A DNA stretch of 64,000 nucleotides from Alentia gelatinosa (taxonomy: Eukaryota > Annelida > Polychaeta > Phyllodocida > Polynoidae), in the NCBI GenBank assembly GCA_950022655.1, contig OX465583.1, positions 69,699,152 through 69,763,151 of the forward strand, given 5' to 3'. Numbering within the stretch: position 1 is the stretch's first letter; every line of letters starts with the position of its first letter. The position numbers and the translations under genes were made by a program. The notes beneath the pieces were generated by a model, which saw only the letters and a program-made list of their open reading frames with translations, was not told the DNA's origin and did no database searches. This document shows positions 23,560 to 35,025 of the stretch, in pieces.

Positions 23560-23915
23560 CTTTCCCTGCAGCACTCAGTTCCCATGCTCAGCAATACACG
23601 GCAGGCATTACCTACAGAAACAACCCAGCTACGGCAGGCAACTTTTTGGGGGAATAGCTATATCACATGATGTGTCATGTGATTTGAGTTATTTACCTTG
23701 GTAACTGATGATATTTTGTTATACCAAATCGAAGGTTCATATGGCTCTAATACCTTGTCGAAATTTCTTTTAATTCAAACACTTGTCTTTCTATAAATTG
23801 AATTTTGTACATAAGTCTCAATACAATAATGCCTCTACAATGCCTAGAGGCATCTTCCTGCCGTAGCCAGGGGAATACCTGGAGGCATCAAACTGCAGTT
23901 AAAGGGTTAATAGAG
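23560..23915. mobile_element. Element with AACCCTTT / AAAGGGTTAA ends
   Basis: The left ttaaccctttccctgcag and right ctgcagttaaagggttaa are inverted copies, with cctagaggcatcttcctg-like internal palindromes. An AAAGGGTTAA end also occurs at 1005-1015 and at 51430-51440. Confidence 0.5.
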
Positions 23916-24822
23916 GCATAAAATCTGCCTTGGCGGCAGTCTGTGGTACTAGATGACTCAGATGATTAGCAGTAAATGCGATTAGCGGCACTTAGACGCG
24001 GGCATATTAATCTTTGTACAATCTGGCAGCACTAAACATGGACCAGTGCGCTAAAGGTCATTTAGTATTGTGTGTAATGTATTAGACACACAATGGAAAA
24101 CTTGATCTAAGAAGAGATCAAAATCCTGACTCAAAGTACAAGATAACCGTAAATTGTAATTGAGGTCTTTTATTTTCTTTTTCTTTTATTGTGATTCATG
24201 TATTTAGCGAGGATTTTAATCAAATGATCAGTTAAATAACGCTCACGTAAGATTCAATATTCCCTCTTCTTTTTTATCATACGATAAATAGTGTGGCTAT
24301 CAACAAAGTTCACGGATTCTCATAAGATTGTTTATATGTCGTGAGTTGTCTTCGCGGAATGATATCACAAAGTGGAGCTGAGAGATATCTGTAGCGGTAG
24401 CCAACGTATGGCATGTAAACAATCATATGAAGTTGGTTGATGTTGAGATTTTATCCTACACCGTTACTTGTCTTAAACTTCATATATCACGTATGGCATA
24501 TAGATAGTCTATGGCATAACCGGGGCATACAGTCACACCATGTAAAGTCGATGGAGATTTATATGAGGGGTAGGATACATATGTATGTATACACCTAGTG
24601 TGTATACATATATAACTTTTTATTATCCACCTAATACAATGTGTCCATAGAAAATCCATAGGGAGTGTGTATGGACATACCCGGCGCATACGGATATGTT
24701 GTATGCTCCGGGTGGCGCATACGGAAAAATAGTGCGTATGAAAAATAGTGCATCATTAAAACGAATTGATATTGACATGCCACTTGTCCAGAAAAGGAGG
24801 ATAATAAATACAATATAAACTG

Positions 24823-24950
24823 GTTTCAGATAAAAGCGGTTGTATGCTCCTAGGAGTCGACTCTATGCAATATCCTCGCATACGCTCGGATATTACTGCG
24901 CGTCAACTCCTCGGAGCATACGGCCGCTTGTATCTGAAACCAGTCAATAT
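24823..24950. mobile_element. Palindromic foldback core, family E
   Basis: The arms actggtttcag...gcggttgtatgctcc and ggagcatacggccgc...ctgaaaccagt are inverted. It is flanked by aggaggataataaatacaat on the left. A relative is at 55262-55385, flanked by aggtggataataaatacaat. Both share a cctcgca-acgctc-gatattac centre. Confidence 0.65.
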
Positions 24951-25009
24951 TGTGTATTTATAGACATTTATATTTGGTTTTATTAAGAAACAGCATTACT
25001 GTGGACGAA

Positions 25010-25120
25010 TGGTTCTTGTTTGAGGTCAGTCATCGATTTCATACTGCCTGGCACCATAGGTGGAAGGCAGCATGAAATCGATGACTGACAGAGAATAAAA
25101 ACCATTTCGTCCACAGTAAG
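25010..25120. mobile_element. Palindromic foldback core, singleton
   Basis: The arms ttactgtggacgaa...cagtcatcgatttcat and atgaaatcgatgactg...ttcgtccacagtaa are inverted. It is followed by ttattatcttatacc. It lies about 170 nt from the e6 donor. Confidence 0.65.
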
Positions 25121-25288
25121 GATGTTTGTTTATTATCTTATACCTCAAATCGATGAAAAAACGCCATCTTAACTTATTAAGTCACAATCACAGGGGACAC
25201 GAGCATTATTATTACTGCAACCCTAGCAGCGGGGAGTATTTGATAGACATTTACCCACAGGTATATTATAATATCCGTGTTTACTTAC

Positions 25289-25360
25289 TTGGAGGTTTGA
25301 CGACAATGACAGGTTTGGTCGTAAATCTTTCTAAAATTCTGTCTACTTCAGCCTTTGACG
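25289..25360 (-). CDS. Exon e6
   Basis: The acceptor tgttttgttcttcag and the donor CCAA|GTAAGTAAAC are both strong. The exon is 72 nt, phase 1 to 1, and encodes ASKAEVDRILERF followed by TTKPVIVVKPP. It reads as a short charged helix followed by a Val/Pro-rich strand. An unrelated plus-strand ORF overlaps it by chance. Confidence 0.75.
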
Positions 25361-25699
25361 CTGAAGAACAAAACAGCCATATTAAGCATAACATACAACG
25401 ATACATATATTGAGTAGTCATTAAAATAACTATCAAGAATGAATTTCCTATTACTAAAAACGTAGATAATCATTGAAATACGTAAAGGGGCTTCAGTTTA
25501 GTGTAAGGAAAATTGCGCTGGAAATCTGCCTTATATTTCATTAAGACATCCAAAGTTGGTTTCTTTTGCTGTAGAAAAAAGTTTGACATTGCTATCAATA
25601 ATGAAATTTTAAACAACAACGTGATTCTGTCCCCCCCCCCCCCCCCCAAAAAAAAGGAGGCGAAGGCCTACCTTAGCTTGTGGGATTATATAGAGACAT

Positions 25700-25822
25700 A
25701 GTTAGTGTGACTGAATGGAATCTATTCAGAGATATTTTTATCAGAAATACTCACCGAGTTCGAAGAACGAGGTGAGTATTTCAAATTATCGAGGAGATGG
25801 AATTCAGTCACACTAACTGTGT
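25700..25822. mobile_element. Palindromic foldback core, singleton
   Basis: The arms agttagtgtgactgaatgga and tcagtcacactaact are inverted, as are aaatactcacc and ggtgagtattt around the centre. Confidence 0.6.
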
Positions 25823-26454
25823 GTCTTTATCATTATATACCTAGAAATCATTAAAAATGCTATTCTACAACTAACTAAATAGTAGAATGAGTGGTCACGT
25901 GGTGTGGAGGGAGGTATGGTTATTCTTTCGTCACTCAGTGACAAATGGAATTTGTACTACTGGTCAGTAAAAGTGAGACATTCGCACATAGGTATATAGT
26001 AATATGTAAATCTCCTAATTTTATGTATGCTTTCTAAATACCTTCGACAAATTTTATTTCATTAAGAAGTTACTTGTGACTCGCGAATAAACTTGTTTGA
26101 AATATCACTCAATAAACAAAGCTAATATTCAATACGATACACTTTTCTATCGTAGGTAAATGGCTGAGATATTTCTAACTTATATTTCCATATAAAAGGG
26201 ATATCAATATCGACTATTTATTTTTGCTCGATACCACAAAGTGACTATTACTCTTGTATATAAAGTTTTTAGGCCATGTAATCCGTATACCGTGGTTGTG
26301 CTGGTTTAGTGAGTTCCCTTACATTTCTAACGGGGACTTTGTATACTATGATTAATATAACGTTATGCTTGTCGGGCCTCCCATTATCATACAGACAGTG
26401 GTGCAGTACAATTATTGCTCTGGTTCTATTAGTGTCGACTACAGATGACTTTTA

Positions 26455-26860
26455 GAGCGTGCTTGTATGCTCTATATACGGTGCCTAATGGTTAGAGTGC
26501 TTACATGGACTTCCAGCTTGCTGCAAAACACTATCCCTTCACTATCTGCATACTATTCACTATGATATTGTGGAAGGAGTAGTGGACCAGTGTATCAGGG
26601 TCTTAGTGGCACGCCCAGCTGACCATACCAATCACTTAAGACGGAAATACCTCATTGACCCACTGGTGCTTGATATATTCAGATCCTAGCCTCAGGCATT
26701 TGCAGAAAAGGCAAGTTGACTAGGTGCAAGTGGGTTACAGAAAACGATACATAGATAGAATACATCTAAGGCCTTTTAATTGTTACTTACTTATAATTGC
26801 ATGCTCATTCATCAGTTATGAATATACCATTTGCTCCTAGCTTTTAAGTACACTGTCCCT
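26455..26860 (+). mobile_element. ~400-bp dispersed element, copy 1
   Basis: It shares ctatcccttcactatctgc, cagctgaccat, caagttgac..gggtgcaag and tgcacgctcattcatca with five other copies: 34690-35025, 41905-42185, 50485-50900 (inverted), 57592-57975 and 57980-58325. No coding capacity is visible. The start carries a tRNA A-box-like taatggttagagtgctt, but no clear B box was seen. Confidence 0.7.
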
Positions 26861-26968
26861 TCCCTGGTGGCAGCCAATCTAATGAAACTTTTCGACCTGC
26901 TGATAATGACCACCGATCATGGAATTTTGCACCGCCGACTGATGCCATAGATAAATAGAATAGAGGGA

Positions 26969-27384
26969 TAGAACCATGATCTATACAGACATCGAACCAT
27001 GATCTATACAGGCATAGAACCATGGTCTATACATGCATAGAACTATGATCTACACAGGCATAGAACCATGATCTATAGATACAGATGTAGAACCATGATC
27101 TATACAGGTATAGAACCATGATCTATTCAGACATAGAACCATGATCTATACAGACATAGAAACATGATCTATACAGGCATAGAACCATGGTCTATACATG
27201 CATAGAACTATGATCTACACAGGCATAGAACCATGATCTATACAGATTTAGAACCATGATCTATACAGGCATAGAACCATGATCTATATAGACATAGAAC
27301 CATGATCTACACAGGCATAGAACCATGATCTATACACACATAGAACCATGATCTATACAGGCATAGAACCATGAACTATACAGC
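26969..27384. repeat. 23-bp minisatellite (about 18 copies)
   Basis: The unit is gaaccatgatctatacaggc plus ata. It lies in the e5-e6 intron. Confidence 0.9.
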
Positions 27385-27812
27385 CATGCACCTGCCAGAG
27401 ACAGGCTTGAAACAAGAAACAACTATTATTACCAATGGCAAAATATCTTCAAATGGGATATAACATAGAACTTTGAAGCCCTTAGAAAGTTGAAGTCGTT
27501 AGCTATCCACCAGCATATGATCGTCGGTGAAATAACCAAAATGATAATCACTGTATGTTGTGATAGCATGTAACACACTGGAATCGAACAATACAAACGT
27601 TGCTAATAAAATTTTAATCATATATGATTGAGAATTCAAGGGGTGTACATATTTGTTATTTCTTAATTTTAATCATTATTATTCTAAATGCTGATGTTTG
27701 ACGAAGATTACGGCCGCCATCAACAGATCCAGCGTCCAGTATTAATTGACTTAGTCATGGTCAATATATTACACGTAAAAGTCTATCTACGTGAGACTAG
27801 CTCCAGCCTTAC

Positions 27813-27842
27813 CTGCTCTGCGTCCTCCTGGTTTCATATACG
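27813..27842 (-). CDS. Exon e5, 30-nt micro-exon
   Basis: The donor GAGCAG|GTAAGGCTGG is strong. There are two possible acceptors. AG before 27842 gives 30 nt encoding AYMKPGGRRA. AG before 27827 gives 15 nt. Both keep phase 1 to 1, so either may be used. It joins e4 and e6 in frame as KPIEAYMKPGGRRAASKAEV. Confidence 0.55.
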
Positions 27843-27902
27843 CTTCACAAAGCATGCATTAACACACATTAATAATCCACCCGATTTGAAATCATCTAGA
27901 GA

Positions 27903-28765
27903 TTAAAGACAAATGCTGGTAGTTGGGTGATTTCTAAATTCTCTTCATATTTCGCAAATAAATATGGATAATATAAGTTTCACATATAAGAAAATAGAAA
28001 TGCAAAGAAATGGCATGTCATGGTGCTAACTTGTATGGGAAGGCCATCTGAAGAAGTTAAATGCTGAACTATTGGTGTCTATGGGAGACTGCAATATTTT
28101 CAATTCATGGCTGGATGACACTGATGTTCTATTGGTATCTTCAAATAATTTTGGATTATGATGGTTGGTAACATATATATAGAGAAATGTCAAAGAATAT
28201 TATATCAACATGCTAACTTTATTTTAATGTTACCGTAAAACCGTGCGTATAACGCGCGTCTTATAAACGTATCAGTCTCAGCTTTCACGTATAAGCCATG
28301 GCTTATATGCAGGAATTTACGGTACTTACAAATAAAGAACAAATATGACTATATATTAGGTATTTCTGCAACATATAGAAATAGCCTACGTGGTCATTTT
28401 TTAAAGAATTTTTTATAATTTTTTTTATTGAGCATAAACGATAATTGAGAGGTAATGAGAATTTTATGATAACAGTCTAGATGTAAATTAAATGATGGTA
28501 ATGTGGGGGTGGGGCGCCTTTTTGTACCCCACAAATCAACCAACCCCCCCCCCCCCCCTCCCATTTGAAAAAAAGACCACTCCCTTAGTCAACAAATGGG
28601 CCAAATAGTCATAGTAAGATTTGGCAAATATCAATTAATCATATGGAAGATTAACGGGCCATTTTGACGGTAATTGCTCAAGACACAAGAGGGCAGCACA
28701 TGTACAATGAGTAGTTCTCATTTCAACCACCCCAAGGCACTGCGATACCTACCAGCATTTGTCTT
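27903..28765. mobile_element. Second copy of the AAAGACAAATGC element, interrupted
   Basis: The left end aaagacaaatgctggtagt and the right end taccagcatttgtcttt match the 590-1000 element in inverted orientation. The copy is longer because other DNA sits inside it. This includes a small element bounded by taccgtaaaa and tttacggta (about 28230-28323) and poly-C sequence (28544-28558). It starts about 60 nt from exon e5. Confidence 0.45.
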
Positions 28766-28975
28766 TGATAACATTCTCAGGATATTTGTCAGAGCTTCCT
28801 TGAAGTTATAATGTAGTAATGCAGATTTGAAAGAGCCAAGCTATATTGATATACCAAAGCACACTTCTAGCGATTTGTCAGACAACTGCCTACATGCTTG
28901 TAGTTCCCTTTAGAGAAAAATACCATGAATATTAGCGAGGATTTAGTGTTTTCTAAGAGAGATCTAGAGACTTAC

Positions 28976-29005
28976 CTTCAATGGGTTTAACCTGGACACT
29001 CACGC
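28976..29005 (-). CDS. Exon e4, 30-nt micro-exon
   Basis: The acceptor ctctcggtttgtgtaactag and the donor GAAG|GTAAGTCTC are both strong. The exon is 30 nt, phase 1 to 1, and encodes GVSVQVKPIE when joined to e3. It is too short for ORF callers. Because phase is 1 to 1, it could be skipped without shifting the frame, so alternative splicing is possible. Confidence 0.65.
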
Positions 29006-30289
29006 CTAGTTACACAAACCGAGAGGGACAGACTGTACATATATGGATCAAACTCAACCAAACCTATCCACATGTGTTAAAGGTATATCGGACAAATTTC
29101 CTTGAAAATAAAAACCCATGTCATTTTCCAGAAGTTTTAAATCAATGATCTTCAAGTGTTGTAGTACATATATCTAACTTAAAACATGGGGGTTACCAGG
29201 CTAGTTTTTGATTTAGAGATAAATATCATGGTAATATTATAAAAGAATAAACAAAATTTAAAAAAAGTTAGTTATTACATAGTAAAACCCATGTAAGTTT
29301 CTCAAAACGTTCACAGAATACAGGTGATGTATAGTACTACACATTTAAATTTTAAAAACCATAGGTCACCGTCCTTGCTTTTGAATGAATTGAAGAAAAC
29401 TATATTTTACAGTACATTTCCTATGTAAATCAGTCAAATGTAAATATATCTAATATACATTTTGGGTTTGGTCAAACTCAGTAATATGTTATATATTACT
29501 TATTTGTTATTAGAGTAAATCAAAGAAACTAAATAACTGACAATTCTCAGTATTTGAAAATCACCAGCGCCACTGTGAGTTGTCCGATATGCCTTTAAAG
29601 ATACTTATTGTACATATTTATAGGGTCAGTATAGCGGGGATGCAGGCTGTCAAACAGTGTATCATTACATTTCTAATAGAAGGAAAAACATTTTATCTTC
29701 TAGCTTGGTCAAAGCAAAAACATAAAACGTAACTACATCTCCAGGGCCATGATGGAAGAACGGCACTGTTGCCGAACTCGGTATTTGTCTGAAACAATTT
29801 CCCTTAATAAAAGTTGTAAAAAAATAGTTTAACATTTTTAGCTAGGAACTCCTACTCAACTTGCGAGTACAGTAACTCATACTCAATGGGCAATAAACAT
29901 ATATATATTTCCAGGCTAGGATGAAATGAGTGCTTCGGAATATTCACTCGGCAATCGCCTCATTCATATTACTGGGCTCTCCAAACTTGATGGTAACTGG
30001 GGACACTGACCAAACACTCATCAATTTCTTTCTTAATACACAGGCAATAATGGAGGCATGTTTTATGTTTAACAACAATGTCAATCATATATAGTACACT
30101 TGATTTTCTATTGAACCATCAAGATGTTACAGAATTCATGAAAAACTTACACTTTTAAAAATTACACCTTTATTAAGTCCAGGCGGATAAGAAAAATGAA
30201 TATCTATGGGGTGATGGGCATTGAATACTAGATCCTAATGTTAAGTCTATGGGAAAAATACCAGGGGTGAGATAATATCAAGAGACGTC

Positions 30290-30425
30290 ACGAGTTTGAG
30301 TCTGAGTTTATTTATGCCACGCATTTTGTTGGCTCCGTAATTTCACGAGTCGAAGACGAGTGACAATACGGAACCAACAAAATGCGTGGCATAAATAAGC
30401 TCAAACTCAAACGAGTGGCGTCTAG
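30290..30425. mobile_element. Palindromic foldback core, singleton with GAGATAA / TTATCC boundary
   Basis: The arms gccacgcattttgttggctc and the inverse ccaacaaaatgcgtggc are long and nearly perfect. The left boundary is aggggtgagataatatcaag and the right is ttttatcctatcc. It is preceded by the shared outer motif aatgttaagtctatggg. Confidence 0.7.
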
Positions 30426-30847
30426 ATTTTATCCTATCCTGTTCCTATATTTTTTCGGTATCAGAAAATAGTGGCATAAACAACAATTTATGTCGCACCC
30501 GTGAAATAAACAAATCCCATGTTAATCCTATGGCGTTTTTGTTTATTAGGGGTAGGATAAAGATAAAGATGTCTCGCCCATTTTTGGCACAATATAGAAT
30601 AAATGTACTCCCATGTGGAGCCGTCGCATAATGTTTTATGCAGACAATGTGCAGTACAGACTTCCATATCCAAGTCCATGAGCTCAGCATTTGCATTGAT
30701 GAGTTACAGATGTCGCAGCCTGTGGTGTGGCGTTAGATCCAGCCTTGGTGTATTTTCTTTGCACATATATACATCCAAAATCAGTTTGTTTTCGCTCCCC
30801 TAAAATGAAACCCTGTTTTCATGGATTATTAAGGTGTTCTGTGGGAG

Positions 30848-31243
30848 TTAGTACCATAAAACCCCGCTTATAAGCCAACCCCGGTAATAACCCTACCCCC
30901 ATTTAAGCCAACCCCCCACTTTGGGGTCCTTGCCCCCCATTCCCCCCCCCCCCCCCATCCCCCAACACAGCTTTTTGTAGAATTTTCAGTGTAGAATAAA
31001 AACGTTTGTAAAAACTTTTGTTTCAATATAGGATATAACATGCATCTGAATGATTCACATTTGTATATCTCTATTTTTTATACATTATGATTGGTACTGA
31101 TTTTTTTTTTTTTTTTCAAAAATAAATTTTAGAAAATTCCCAGTTATAAGCCAACCCCCAACTTAAGCAAAAATTCATAAGCCGATTTTTTTTTCTCAAA
31201 AATCTCCCCAAAAATGTGGCTTATAAGTGGGGTTTTATAATAA
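30848..31243. mobile_element. TIR element, AAAACCCCGCTTATAAGCC family
   Basis: The ends ataaaaccccgcttataag and cttataagtggggttttata are inverted copies. It contains poly-C and poly-T runs. It ends 35 nt from the e3 donor and contributes the ORF extension past e3. Confidence 0.65.
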
Positions 31244-31277
31244 TTGGTATGGATGCCATGAGGTGGCAGCAGCTTAC

Positions 31278-31446
31278 CACGCTGGCCGACGCTCCGGGAA
31301 GCGACCATGAGGTCCTGCGCGCTGACGGCCATCCCGTGCCCATGCCCCGGCCGACTGCGCTCGGCGATCAGCGACGTCAGGTAGTCGTTGACAGCACCCC
31401 GCACCTCCTCACGCAGCGACTGGTCCTTCATCTTCCTCCCAGGCCG
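31278..31446 (-). CDS. Exon e3, helical segment
   Basis: The acceptor tgtgtgtttgtgttgacag|CGG is strong and the donor is GTG|GTAAGC. Phase is 0 to 1. The translation begins RPGRKMKDQSLREEVRG, continues AVNDYLTSLIAERSRPG and ends LMVASRSVGQR. The LREEVRGAVNDYLTSLIAER stretch is predicted here to be an amphipathic helix and could be an interaction surface (inference). An AT-rich TIR element (about 30848-31243) ends only 35 nt downstream of the donor. Confidence 0.8.
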
Positions 31447-32504
31447 CTGTCAACACAAACACACAGTGATTAGGGAAGGTCTCCAATGCTAGCCTGGAAG
31501 CCTGGCCTATGTGCTCACTCACATTATTAGTAGAGGAGCAGATCTGAAAATTTAGGATTTTTCTTGCCGGCTTGCCACAATGGTTATCGGAGTTGATTTT
31601 GATTCTAGAGACTCTCTACTTTTTAGTGTGGGTGCTCTGGCATTGCAGACCTTTCAGCATCACTATTCTATCTGAGGTCAAAGGTCAAGGTCACTAAAAT
31701 TACAGAGATCTCAATTTTTAAGACATATGTGCTCCCTACTCTGACCCTTTATGAGCTAGGAGGTTCATATTGAATAAGCATATATACCCCATCAAAGTCT
31801 TTAAGTATGCAAATGTACATGACCTTGGGTCAAGGTCAAGGTCACTGAATTCAAGGTCAAACATCAATATTTTGCCTATTTTTTTGCATATGGGTATGTT
31901 TCAGTTGCCATGGCAACCATACATATCAGAAACTTGATAAAGAAACAATTCAGTATTATTCCCTGAACCAATACCTTCAATCTGGTATGCTATTCACCCA
32001 TATAGACCATATAAAACACATACCTAATCCACTTAAGAAAGAATTGGATGCTCACCAATTAATGAAAACTGTATAGAAATCCTTAGTGAAACAACAAAAG
32101 TCACATTCAACTTCTAAACTAGATTGTGAATTTTTCATTAGCTATTACAAGTATGGGTTTCATATTGAACAGGCTCCATAGGCTTCGTATGGAGACTCCG
32201 TATTAGGTGGGTAATACGTATATATATACATCCAGACAAGGCTTCCAAATGTCACTGTGAAAAATTTACAAATCCAAAACTGCCATTAATAGACCTTTTC
32301 CACAAACCGGTGTCGCACCTTATCTGGTTGGTTACGCAATGCATGCAACCAAAGAAACCCGTGGCAACATATTCTTTAGCATCGAATCACGGAGTGTATG
32401 AGCGTAATACGTTCATCATACCCGTGTACAATCCAACACAATCTCTTCGTCTAATTTGTAGGGTTTCAGTTTCCTGAATTTAGACAAAGTAGAGGATTTG
32501 TCTC

Positions 32505-32960
32505 AGCAGGATTTGTCTCAGTCAAACACCCTGTGAGGTACATGAATCCCACCTTGTGAATCCCACTTTACAAGGTACAGAATCTCAGCAGGATTTGTCT
32601 GAAACAAACACCCTGTAAGGTACATGAATCTCATCGTATGAATCCAGCTTTACAAGGTACAGAATCGTAGCAGGATTTGTCTCAAACAAACACCCTGTGA
32701 GGTACAGGAATTTCAGCAGGATTTGTCTCAGACAAACACCCTGTGAGGTACATGAATCTCACCGTGTGAATCCCGCTTTAGCGACGTTTGCCCCTAAAAA
32801 GGTACAGAATCTCATGAGTATTGAACCCTGTGAGGTACATGAATCCCGCCGTGTGAATTTCACTTAACACGGTCCAGAATCTCATGAGATTTTGAACCCT
32901 GTGAGTTAGATAAATCCTACCGTGTGAATTCCACTTAAAGTAGAAAGCAATGTCATAATC
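32505..32960. repeat. ~80-bp imperfect tandem repeat, AGCAGGATTTGTCTC family
   Basis: The units contain agcaggatttgtctcagaca, caccctgtgaggtacatgaa and tttacaaggtacagaatc. Dispersed relatives are at 41705-41890 (inverted), 62610-62655 and 62935-63150. Confidence 0.7.
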
Positions 32961-33104
32961 GTGGACCACAAGGAGAATACGATGCAGGAGCATATGGCGC
33001 CACCTGTTGATTACTGCAGGTAATAAAGATAAACTAACACTGGCCGTCAGAACTGCACTACGTAAACTGTGGTCGGGTTAAATCCGTGGCCGCCTTCACC
33101 CACT

Positions 33105-33420
33105 ACAGTACACTGGCCGCCGGAGCTCTGGTTGATTTGAATCTGGGACACCTTGACCCACTACCTGTAAGCGTTTGTTAATCTTCCTGCAGGTGTTTTA
33201 TATGACCTGGTCCCATGCTTGGAGAGTGTGATATTTCTCTCACTCTTGAAGCCATTTTTACATATTTTTATTTCCCTTTGTGTGTATTTTGAATAAAATA
33301 ACCATAAAGATAGACTTTATTATCAATTAGGTGAGTTGTAAATATTTCTTGATAGGTATTTCTGCTCTCAGAACCCAGGCATACATGAAAACAGCTTGGT
33401 CTGAGAGTGAGAATTCATGG
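33105..33420. repeat. Composite dispersed repeat, 3' segment
   Basis: It matches 50020-50235 (catgcttgga...gtgatatttctc, ttttgaataaaataaccata). Other partial copies are at 34035-34235 and 44385-44625. Confidence 0.55.
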
Positions 33421-34344
33421 ACATGAGCTTGGTTCAACCATATACCCCTTAGTCTAGTCCAGAGGAGGTGTGAAGCGCAGCGCCCCCTATAGTGACTTGG
33501 GTCATATATACGATCGCGGCTGCCTCACAGTGCCACTTTCAAACATGCCAGCAAGAGGGAAGGAGCTCTGAGAAGAGCCCACACCAAAACATGCAAAATG
33601 CAAATAGCTCTTGTGTCATGAATAATAGGCCGATTTTGATAAACAAAACATTGTTAGAAACCTAAGACATGGGCCTATTTAGTGATACACATGTCATATA
33701 CCTGTGCTATGGCTACGGTTTCCTCTCGTAGGTTGAACATTGGAATTTGTGAAAAAAAAAAGAAGGTTGTATTCCACGACACAAAACAGGCACAAAACAT
33801 GGAGCTCTATTGTGGTTTGGAGTACATTAGATTTCACTCTATCAATATCTGAAAAGATTTTGGATAGAGCTCTAATAGTTTGTATGTAATAGCTGTTACC
33901 AGTTAGCCTATTTTAGCATAGGAATCCGCATTCAGCTGTCATTTGAGACCATGCCAAAATGATAAGGGCCGTTACGCTTCACACCTCCTATGAGTCTAGT
34001 CGAAGCTCAGCGCAGACAGCTGTATGTGTTTTGCACTTCCCCTGCAGATCTGACGCTTGGCCTGCATCATGTTTAGAGGGTATGCCATTCTCTAGTCCTG
34101 AAGCCATTTTACCATGTTTTTATTTCATTGTGTTTGTGTTTTGAATAAAATTACCATAAAGGTAAACTTCCTTATCCATTTGGTAAGCTGTGAACATTTC
34201 CCTGTATGTATCTTTGTGATCCTCTCTTGCATACATTATTCCAATTATAGATATGAAATTCAAATTTTCATTCTTGTAGCTACTAAATTAGCACTTCAGA
34301 AGAGTCTTGCAAGAATATCCTTTCCTTCTCTGTACTACTGGCAG

Positions 34345-34429
34345 GATCAGCGACAAAGAATGGCTGAGGAAGTGCATAATAATGCCTCACTAATTGTAAA
34401 TCCTCGTTTGCCCGAGGCGGTGGCTTATG
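34345..34429 (+). CDS. Orphan candidate exon
   Basis: The acceptor ccttctctgtactactggcag is strong and the donor is TTATG|GTGAGA. The 85 nt, phase 0 to 1, encode DQRQRMAEEVHNN then ASLIVNPRLPEAVAY. It lies in the e2-e3 intron of the minus-strand gene, on the opposite strand. I found no partner exon. It could belong to a nested gene or to a decayed insertion, since dispersed repeats lie on both sides. Confidence 0.3.
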
Positions 34430-34689
34430 GTGAGAAACCTCCAGAATAATGCGCCACTTGTACTCAGTCACTGCTGACATAATGTGCTACTTGCACACAA
34501 CGCCTATTTTGGTCGACTCAAATAGCCATTATTCCTAAGGTCAAAATTCACGAGGCAATAGAATTCAATCGCTCACATTCATTGTGCGATTGTATGGTTC
34601 CCTTGCAATGCGTAACGTTTTATTCAGACGAGATTATTATCGAATTAGTGAAATTAGCGCATAGTAGACCACAGTGGAACCCTGTGAGT

Positions 34690-35025
34690 GGTCACATAAA
34701 GACTTCCAGAGTGCTGCCAGAAAACTATCCCCTCACTATCTGCGTGCTATTCACTGTGATCGTGGGAAAGGAGCAGGGTGCAAGTGTCTCAGTGTCTTAG
34801 AGGTGTGTCCAGCTGACCATGACCAATAACCTGTGACCGAAATACCTGATTGATCCTCAGGTGCTTGATATGTTTGGAAGCTAGACTAGTGGTTTTAGAA
34901 GTGAGCTAACTGCATGTGTGTTGAAAATGAACCATAGAAATAATAAACCCAAACCTTCATTTGTTATTAATCTATAATTGCACGCTCATTCATCAATAGT
35001 AAACATTTGACTTCCCTTAGTTTTA
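34690..35025 (+). mobile_element. ~400-bp dispersed element, copy 2
   Basis: It lacks the leading tttagagcgtgc segment. Otherwise it is collinear with copy 1. Confidence 0.65.
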
